From an uncultured Clostridia bacterium (lineage in GTDB: Bacteria; Bacillota; Clostridia; Christensenellales; Aristaeellaceae), in assembly GCA_944363005.1 (NCBI GenBank), contig CALVTV010000081.1, forward strand, positions 1 through 10,855: 10,855 bases of DNA, given 5' to 3'. Under the pieces are notes generated by a model, which had not been told where the DNA came from, did not search any database, and saw only the letters and a program-made list of their open reading frames with translations. The position numbers were made by a program, and so were the translations under genes. This document shows, piece by piece, positions 5,579 through 10,855 of this stretch (positions are counted from its first letter, which is position 1; the number at the start of each line of letters is the position of its first letter).

Positions 5579-7860
5579 GCCCTTCGCCTTCCGCGCGCAA
5601 TCAGCGCAACCAACAGCACAAAGCCCGCCAGCGAACCCCATTCCGCAAGCCGCCAGGTCAGCGGTTCCTCAAACCAGACGCGCACGCTGAGCGCATCCGC
5701 CGCCTCGGGCACATACAGCCGAATGACGTTGTTCTCCCCGCGGCGCACGCTGCATGCCTGTCCGTTCGCCTGCGCGCGATACCAGGGGTAATAGGCAAGC
5801 GGCAATTCCAGATACTGCATGTTCTGCGTCCCCGAGAGCTCCAGGGAGAGGGTCGTCCCCTGCTTGTCAAACGCCGTCACCTGCGCGTCACAGCCCGCGG
5901 TCAGCACATCGCCCACGGCAAACGCGCTCTTTTCCGTGCCGAAGTACGTGTATTCATATTGAATGATTCGCGAATCCAGATAACCGTCCCGCGCGAGGAA
6001 GATTTCCTGTCCGGCGTAGTCCTGCATGACCCACCCGGCAAACACCACGCTCAGCGCGAGCGCCAGCGCCGCGCCTGCCCGTTCAAAGCGAGGCAAACCG
6101 AGATAGCCGCAGGCCGCCGCAATGCACAAAAACGCCGTTGCCGGGCCAATCAACCGCCACGGGAACTGAATCTGCATGAAGAACGTGGAATACGGCGCGG
6201 ACAGGCTGCACAGCCACGCCCAGGGGAAAAATGCCGTAGAACAGAGCATGGCCAGCGTTCCCAGGCCCAGGAAGGCGACGGGCAGTTTGCCGCGCACCGG
6301 CTGGCTTTCCGGTTTCGAGCGCACATAGCGCACGAGCAGCAGCAGCGCACAGCCCACGAGCACCGCCAGGCCGGTCTGTGTGCCGATCGTTCCGGCCAGC
6401 TTCTCCCCGACCTTGGGCGTATCGCCCGTGCCGCCCGCAAACGGCATCAGCAACGCCCCCAGCGTCTGCACGTAGCGGTCGGTATGCAGCACCACGCTGG
6501 TGCTGATGTCCTCCGCGGAATATTCGAGGAACGGCACCAGGAACCCCAGCGAACAAAGCACCGTCAACCCGGCGGCTTTGACGCAGGCGAGGATACGCCG
6601 CGGCTCGCGCACAAGGCGCGGCAGTGCGCACAGGGCCGCGAGCGCGCAGAAGCCCACCGCAAAGAGCGTGCTGAGCAGATGGCTCATGAACACGCCCGTC
6701 ATCGACAGCGCAAGCAGCGGCCAACGGCGCTCATCGCGCAGGAGCACATCGACCATGGCGCAGATCATCAGCGGGAAGAAGATCATCGCCAGGCTTTCCC
6801 CGAACGTCGCGCGCGTATACAGATTGACCAGCCGGTAGACGCTGAGCGTATAGAGCACGGACGCGCAGACGGCGATTTCGCGCGAATCGAACATCCGGCG
6901 AACGGACGCATAGCAGACCAGCGCCGTCGCCAGATTGATGAGCATGTCCATGCACTGCACACAGGCGACCATCGACACGCCCAGGTTGCGCATCACTGCC
7001 GGGAGATAGAGAAACGCCTCCGGGGAAAACTCCGACGCCGCATAGCCATAGCCCAGCAGCGTGGAGGCGTGGATGCGCACGGGGAACTGACCGCAGCGCA
7101 ACGCCGAAGCGATTCCCTCGATGCGGTTGAGGTGGAAGAAGAGGTCGTGCCCCAGGTACAGCCCTTCCAACATCGCGGGCATGCTCGCGAAGGCCGCGGC
7201 ACAGACGAGAATCAGCGCGTCGCGGCGGCGTTTGGCGCCGATAGGGCGCGTGTCCCAAGAGAGCACGAGCAGCCAGGTGAGCACGCCGCCCAGCAGCACA
7301 GCATAGGCCGCCAGATCCGGCGAAAACACGCGTTGGCCCACACGCCGCACGGTGAGGCTCTGCACGTTCTCGGGGAAATTGCACGCGACCATCACGCCCT
7401 GCGTGGCGTCGGTCAGCGCAAAGCGAAGGGTTGCGCTCGCGCCTTGCGCGGCCTCCAGTTGCGCGCTTCCGTCCTCAATGAACGCCTGACGGCCGGCGCT
7501 GACCACGCGCACATCCAGCGCTTCAGGGGATGTATACGAAACGGTCAGCTCGTAGTCGCCCCACATCAGGTTGAGCCCCGGGTCCTCTGTCCGGGCGGAG
7601 AGCATCATCGGCGCTCCATTGTAGAGGTCCTCTTTGCCCCAGAGGCCGGCTTCCCGGCGCGCCGTTGCCTCGCGCTTCTCCTGGGCCGCCGCCTCATCGG
7701 CCGCCTGATCCGCCGCATCGGCCTGCGCCTGCGTTTGCAGAATCAACGCCAGTTCCTCTCCGGAATACTGCCAAGTCCCGGCTTCCCGGTCCGTATACAG
7801 GATGACCAGAAGGATCATCGCCACCCAAATCGCCGCCACCTGGCATGCTCTGCGCTTCAT
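5575..7860 (-). CDS. PTPS-related polytopic membrane protein (GT-C glycosyltransferase-like)
   Basis: A 761-residue integral membrane protein of the 6-pyruvoyl-tetrahydropterin-synthase-related family (PTPS_related, a historical name). The fold resembles GT-C glycosyltransferases and YfhO, which use lipid-linked sugars outside the membrane. TM1 is at about 7-22. A Gln/Ala-rich helical stretch at 38-72 and a beta-rich outer region to about 180 follow. Many membrane helices then run from about 182 to 610, with the signature GHDLFFHLNRIEG at 237-249 (D239 is the likely key acidic residue), GQFPVRIH at 257-264 and GYGYA at 270-274. A beta-rich outer domain at about 640-735 (LELPLAYYPWYRA) and a final helix at 741-756 with an RGRRR end complete it. 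ATG 7858-7860 has GGAGGAAC in front and a good promoter upstream. The stop overlaps the helicase start. Substrate and acceptor cannot be read from the sequence. Confidence 0.88.
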   Translation of the reverse strand: MKRRACQVAAIWVAMILLVILYTDREAGTWQYSGEELALILQTQAQADAADQAADEAAAQEKREATARREAGLWGKEDLYNGAPMMLSARTEDPGLNLMWGDYELTVSYTSPEALDVRVVSAGRQAFIEDGSAQLEAAQGASATLRFALTDATQGVMVACNFPENVQSLTVRRVGQRVFSPDLAAYAVLLGGVLTWLLVLSWDTRPIGAKRRRDALILVCAAAFASMPAMLEGLYLGHDLFFHLNRIEGIASALRCGQFPVRIHASTLLGYGYAASEFSPEAFLYLPAVMRNLGVSMVACVQCMDMLINLATALVCYASVRRMFDSREIAVCASVLYTLSVYRLVNLYTRATFGESLAMIFFPLMICAMVDVLLRDERRWPLLALSMTGVFMSHLLSTLFAVGFCALAALCALPRLVREPRRILACVKAAGLTVLCSLGFLVPFLEYSAEDISTSVVLHTDRYVQTLGALLMPFAGGTGDTPKVGEKLAGTIGTQTGLAVLVGCALLLLVRYVRSKPESQPVRGKLPVAFLGLGTLAMLCSTAFFPWAWLCSLSAPYSTFFMQIQFPWRLIGPATAFLCIAAACGYLGLPRFERAGAALALALSVVFAGWVMQDYAGQEIFLARDGYLDSRIIQYEYTYFGTEKSAFAVGDVLTAGCDAQVTAFDKQGTTLSLELSGTQNMQYLELPLAYYPWYRAQANGQACSVRRGENNVIRLYVPEAADALSVRVWFEEPLTWRLAEWGSLAGFVLLVALIARGRRRA

Positions 7861-7910
7861 CCGCTCGTTCCTCCATTCGCTTTTGAGCCTATTCCCCCAT
7901 GATGATGTTT

Positions 7911-7939
7911 ATCATAACACAAAAAACTTGGGCTGTCCA
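7911..7939 (-). promoter_or_regulatory. Strong sigma-70-type promoter of the PTPS-related/helicase unit
   Basis: On the minus strand, TGGACA (7934-7939, 5 of 6 consensus) and TATGAT (7911-7916) are spaced by 17 bases, with TGT ahead of the -10 (extended -10) and a T-run in the spacer. The start codon at 7860 is about 50 bases downstream. The -35 box lies inside a 7-bp inverted repeat (7931-7950). Confidence 0.65.
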
Positions 7940-7950
7940 CCCCGACAGCC
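7925..7950 (-). terminator. Second hairpin with T-run overlapping the -35 box
   Basis: GGCTGTC (7931-7937) and GACAGCC (7944-7950) form a perfect 7-bp stem with a 6-base loop. On the minus strand the stem is followed after a four-base gap by about six T. It could back up the terminator at 7978-8014, or act as an operator because it covers the -35 of the downstream promoter. The gap before the T-run makes it a weak terminator. Confidence 0.4.
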
Positions 7951-7977
7951 ATCCCACCCTGCTGTGCAATTTCGCCC

Positions 7978-8014
7978 TAAAACAAAAGGCCGCCCGCTTT
8001 CATAAGCGGGCGGC
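7978..8014 (-). terminator. Rho-independent terminator of the SH3-repeat gene
   Basis: A perfect 11-bp GC-rich inverted repeat (7989-7999 with 8004-8014) with a four-base loop. On the minus strand it is followed by CTTTTGTTTTA. It begins eight bases after the TAA stop (8023-8025) of the SH3 protein gene and separates that gene from the next transcription unit. Confidence 0.9.
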
Positions 8015-8022
8015 TTGGGGTG

Positions 8023-10855
8023 TTAAGCCTGCGGGTCAACCGGCGGACGGCGGCGGCGCGGCGCTTCCTCATCCGAGGTGTCCTCATTGCTATCCATGGC
8101 CGTCGTGTTCGGTTTGACCGGGGTCGTCGGCGCCTTCGGGGCGACCGGGCTCGTCGGTGCGGTCGGCGCCTTCGGGGCAACCGGCGCAGTCGGCGCGGTC
8201 GGCCCCTTCGGGGCAACCGGCCCCGTCGGCGCAGTCGGCGCCGTCGGGGCAACCGGGCTCGTCGGTGCGGTCGGCGCCTTCGGGGCGACCGGGGCCGTCG
8301 GCGCGGTCGGTGCCTTCGGGGCAACCGGGCTCGTCGGCGCGGTCGGTGCCTTCGGGGCCATCGGCGCGGTCGGTTTGGCCGTCTCTGTGCCAACCGGCTT
8401 GGCGTACGGGCTCACACGCTGCGCACCGTTCGGCGCGGCGGTGTTCGTCTTCATGTAGGAAGGCACCTGGCCCGCCTGGCTCTGCGGCGCGCGCGGCGTC
8501 GCCGATGCACCCGGCATGGTGGAAGTCTGCGGCGCTTGCGTGCCCTCCGGACGCGCGTTGCGCACGCGCTGCTGGTTCATCTGTTCGCGCAGCAGCTCTT
8601 CCTCATCATCCTCGGCATCCTCCTCTTCTTCCTCCTCCTTGCGGCGGAGATAGATGTAAATGCCATATGCCGCGGCAGCCACCACAATCAGCAGGCCGCC
8701 GACGAGAATCGGAATGATGTTCAGGCCGCTCGTCTCCTCGACCGGTTCCGCGGTCGGCATGGGCTGCACGGTCGGCTCCGGAACGGCTTCACCCTCATAG
8801 GTCACGCCATACTTGGCATACGACGTATCGGAGGTGAACTCAACGATGTATTCGCCCGGCTGCGGCAGCTTGACCTCCATGGTGAAGGCGCCCGTGCTGT
8901 CGGCCACCGTCTGGCCCACCGTGCGCGTCACGCTCTGGATGTTCTCTGCCACAGCGCTGGGAATCAGCTCAAAGCTGCCGACGGTCGTGGTTTCCTCTTC
9001 GGTACCGGTTGTATTGCCGATCTCGATGGTGACCGTCGCCTTGACGGTGGCGTACGCCTTGGCCTTGCCGTAGACGGTGAACGTTCCCGTCTCGGTGGAC
9101 GCGGGCACGCCGTTGACCGTCAGATCGCCGGAACTGCTCAGCAGCGAGGCCGGGTTCTGCACGGGAACCGGGGTCGGCGTCGCGTTGGGGTCCGGGCTAG
9201 CCGTGGCATAGCCGGGCATGCCGCTGATGACGTTGTTCGTCCAGCTGTCGTCCACCGGCAGCAGATCCTGAATCGGCGTGCCGTTGATCACGTGGCTGAC
9301 GTTATTGTTCTTGTTGGGGGTTGTGGACACGCCGGTATTCGGCGCGGGCGTGGTCTGAACCTGTGCGGCCAGATACGCCTGCAACTCCGCGATGGTCAGC
9401 ATCTGCGCCATGTCGCTGCGGACATAACCCGTCTGGCCATTGTAGTCCACTTGATACCAGGTGTAGGTACCGTCGTACTCTTCACCGAGCACCAGCAGCA
9501 GCGAGTTGATCGCAATGCGGCCCAAAGACGTGCCGGATGTCGACGGCGTGCGTCTGAGGTTGACGGCGTCCTTGATCAGCTTGGCATAAGCGCTGGTGGA
9601 GTCCGGGCCAACGGGTTCCGGCGTCGCCTGCGGCAGCGGAGTCGGCGTCGCCATTTCGGCCTCCAGCGAAGCGAGATACTCCTCCGTCTCCTGTTCGCCC
9701 ATCAGGCGCACCAGGTCGGCGCGGACGTAGCCCCATTCTCCGCCGTACTGCGACAGATACCACGTCATGCCATCCAGGCCCGTCTGACTCTGGAAGATGT
9801 AGACAACATCCTCCGCATTGAGCGGCTTGACAATCCGCGCATCACTGCTCGGGTTGCCGCGCAGCGGCGTGCCACTGTTGATCACGCGCGCGTAGATGCG
9901 AAGCTCCTGCGGGGCCGGGGTCGCCGTGGGCACCGGCGTGGCCGTCGGGTCGGGCGACGGGGACGGCGTGGCGATGGATTGCAGGTATGCGTCCACCTCT
10001 TCCTGCGTCATCAGGCGCAGCGCGTCCTCATGGACATAGCCCCACTGGTTGTTGCCATAGGAAATGTCATACCAGAACTTGCCGTCTGTGCCCATGATTT
10101 TCTGGGCCACATAGACGACGCTGTTCGCTGTCAACTGCGTTTCCCGCGAAGCGTTGTCATCCGTGTTGCTGCGCACGTCGGTGTTGTTGTTGATCACGAC
10201 CGCATACGTGTTCAGCTGCTGCGGCGCAGGGGTCGGCGTCGCTTCCGGCTGCTCGGTTTCCTCGGGCTGCTCGGTTTCCTCGGGCTGCTCGGTCTCCTGC
10301 GGCTGCTCGGTCTCCTGCGGCTGCTCGGTCTCCTGCGGCTGCTCGGTCTCCTGCGGCTGTTCGGTTTCCTGCGGCTGCTCGGTTTCCTGCGGCTGTTCGG
10401 TCTCCTGCGGCTGCTCGGTTTCCTCGACCGGCGGCATCTCCGGATCGGTCAGCGATGCGCGGTATTCGGCTTCCTCATTGACGCCCATCAGATCGATGCA
10501 CTCGCGCTTGATGTAGCCGTCCTTGGTCTGGCCGCCGCCCATCTCCACGCGCACGGAACACCAATCGCCGTCGCGCTGCATGACCCAAAGGACCGTGCCC
10601 TTCTCCAGATTGCCCGTGGACTCACCGTCCGGCGTCTTGCGGAAGCGAACCTGCTTCATATTGGTGCGTCCGTAGTGATAGACATTGCCTTCCGTGAGCT
10701 CCTGCGGCGTATCCGGTTCGACTTCAACCGGCGGTTCTGTTTCCTCAACAGGCGGCTCCGTCTCCTCTACCGGCGGCACATAGGGCGGGATGTCCTCTTC
10801 AACCTCATAGATGGCCTGTTCGGCTTCCTGCCTAGAAACCTCGCGCACCTTGTAG
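8023..10855 (-). CDS. SH3-repeat single-pass membrane protein with Pro-rich cytoplasmic tail, N-terminus outside window
   Basis: A cell-surface protein; 943 codons are in the window and the frame runs open through the right edge. The codon at 10846-10848 is GTG but is not a start: YKVREVSRQEAEQAI before and after it matches the end of an SH3 module, and no signal peptide is present. In order: an acidic Pro linker with PPVEETE copies; four bacterial SH3 (SH3b) modules at 10486-10686, 10009-10209, 9700-9897 and 9394-9591, each ending GYV/GYI plus a short helix; an ETEQPQ repeat after the first; TATPVP-type linkers; an Ig-like region at 8794-9132 (GAFTMEVKLPQPGEYIVEFT); one membrane helix at 8647-8724; LRRK then a run of Glu/Asp; and a tail of 12-residue APKAPTAPTSPV repeats ending RRRRPPVDPQA. 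SH3b modules often bind peptidoglycan. Positive charges after the helix put the Pro-rich tail inside the cell. A terminator follows. The ligand is unknown. Confidence 0.9.
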   Translation of the reverse strand, partial: YKVREVSRQEAEQAIYEVEEDIPPYVPPVEETEPPVEETEPPVEVEPDTPQELTEGNVYHYGRTNMKQVRFRKTPDGESTGNLEKGTVLWVMQRDGDWCSVRVEMGGGQTKDGYIKRECIDLMGVNEEAEYRASLTDPEMPPVEETEQPQETEQPQETEQPQETEQPQETEQPQETEQPQETEQPQETEQPEETEQPEETEQPEATPTPAPQQLNTYAVVINNNTDVRSNTDDNASRETQLTANSVVYVAQKIMGTDGKFWYDISYGNNQWGYVHEDALRLMTQEEVDAYLQSIATPSPSPDPTATPVPTATPAPQELRIYARVINSGTPLRGNPSSDARIVKPLNAEDVVYIFQSQTGLDGMTWYLSQYGGEWGYVRADLVRLMGEQETEEYLASLEAEMATPTPLPQATPEPVGPDSTSAYAKLIKDAVNLRRTPSTSGTSLGRIAINSLLLVLGEEYDGTYTWYQVDYNGQTGYVRSDMAQMLTIAELQAYLAAQVQTTPAPNTGVSTTPNKNNNVSHVINGTPIQDLLPVDDSWTNNVISGMPGYATASPDPNATPTPVPVQNPASLLSSSGDLTVNGVPASTETGTFTVYGKAKAYATVKATVTIEIGNTTGTEEETTTVGSFELIPSAVAENIQSVTRTVGQTVADSTGAFTMEVKLPQPGEYIVEFTSDTSYAKYGVTYEGEAVPEPTVQPMPTAEPVEETSGLNIIPILVGGLLIVVAAAAYGIYIYLRRKEEEEEEDAEDDEEELLREQMNQQRVRNARPEGTQAPQTSTMPGASATPRAPQSQAGQVPSYMKTNTAAPNGAQRVSPYAKPVGTETAKPTAPMAPKAPTAPTSPVAPKAPTAPTAPVAPKAPTAPTSPVAPTAPTAPTGPVAPKGPTAPTAPVAPKAPTAPTSPVAPKAPTTPVKPNTTAMDSNEDTSDEEAPRRRRPPVDPQA
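8107..8358 (-). repeat. 36-bp tandem coding repeat (seven units, last one diverged)
   Basis: Seven consecutive 36-base units encode APKAPTAPT[SAG]PV in the cytoplasmic tail of the SH3 protein. Six are near identical, with only A/S/G/T/K substitutions; the last diverges to APKAPTTPVKPN. The period is a multiple of three, so unit gain or loss keeps the frame. There are no spacers, so this is not a CRISPR array. Confidence 0.9.
10243..10422 (-). repeat. 18-bp tandem coding repeat (ten units of ETEQP[QE])
   Basis: Ten consecutive 18-base units encode seven ETEQPQ and three ETEQPE hexapeptides in the linker between the first and second SH3 modules of the window. The DNA copies differ mainly at synonymous third positions (GAA/GAG). 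It is an acidic, extended surface spacer. In-frame length change by slippage is possible. Confidence 0.9.

Noticed and set aside
5579..5641. Upstream in-frame extension of the helicase
   Set aside because: It would overlap the PTPS-related gene by over 60 bases; the ATGA overlap with a ribosome site is the better start.
3578..5791. Plus-strand open frame opposite the helicase
   Set aside because: It is the antisense shadow of a gene with complete helicase motifs; its Arg-rich translation shows no domain.
5485..7902. Long plus-strand open frame of 805 codons opposite the PTPS-related gene
   Set aside because: It is a GC-rich antisense mirror: a composition heavy in Arg/His/Ala/Gln, no recognisable domain, no ribosome site, and the minus strand carries clear membrane-protein signatures.
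8078..8458. Plus-strand Gly/Ala/Val repeat protein (collagen-like look)
   Set aside because: It is the antisense of the Pro-rich tail repeats of the SH3 protein; no start signal or ribosome site.
8107..10422. CRISPR array
   Set aside because: Both repeat tracts are contiguous in-frame coding repeats with no unique spacers and no cas genes nearby.
10154..10516. Plus-strand Cys/Gly/Ser repeat protein
   Set aside because: It is the antisense reading of the ETEQPQ tandem repeat; repeats are often open in several frames.

Overview
The window looks like a chromosomal piece of a GC-rich Firmicute of the class Clostridia, probably an uncultured gut or rumen lineage of the Christensenellales/Aristaeellaceae kind. 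This placement is an inference. It rests on strong GGAGG-type ribosome binding sites, bacterial SH3 modules joined by Pro/Thr/Ala (TATPVP-type) linkers, a PTPS-related membrane protein, and an XPD-type helicase with an N-terminal nuclease-like domain. I see no rRNA, tRNA, CRISPR array, insertion sequence, integrase or phage gene.

Layout: all genes but one lie on the minus strand. Read in their transcription direction from the right edge, they are as follows. (1) A large SH3-repeat, single-pass membrane protein (8023-10855) whose N-terminus lies beyond the window; a strong terminator (7978-8014) follows it. (2) A two-gene unit with a good promoter at 7911-7939: a PTPS-related, GT-C-like polytopic membrane protein (5575-7860) overlapping by ATGA a DinG/XPD-like iron-sulfur helicase with a PD-(D/E)XK-like N-terminal domain (3305-5578). 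(3) A small plus-strand gene (3127-3324) that overlaps the helicase tail to tail. Its product resembles only the N-terminal extension of protein-ADP-ribose hydrolases. (4) A minus-strand operon starting from a promoter divergent to that small gene: a secreted CapA-family metallophosphatase (1922-2995), a NYN-domain nuclease-like protein with two OST-HTH/LOTUS domains (937-1905), and a secreted protein with an Ig-like region (1-917) that continues past the left edge.

How it fits together: four of the seven genes encode envelope or secreted proteins: the SH3 surface anchor, the PTPS-related membrane protein, the CapA protein and the Ig-like secreted protein. Two encode nucleic-acid enzymes (helicase, NYN/LOTUS), each co-transcribed with an envelope gene. 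The two outer genes carry similar Ig-like modules. No defence island or biosynthetic cluster is evident. The most unusual items are the stand-alone macrodomain-partner fragment, the SH3 ectodomain combined with a PxxP-rich cytoplasmic tail made of tandem repeats, and the close divergent promoter pair at 3033-3094.
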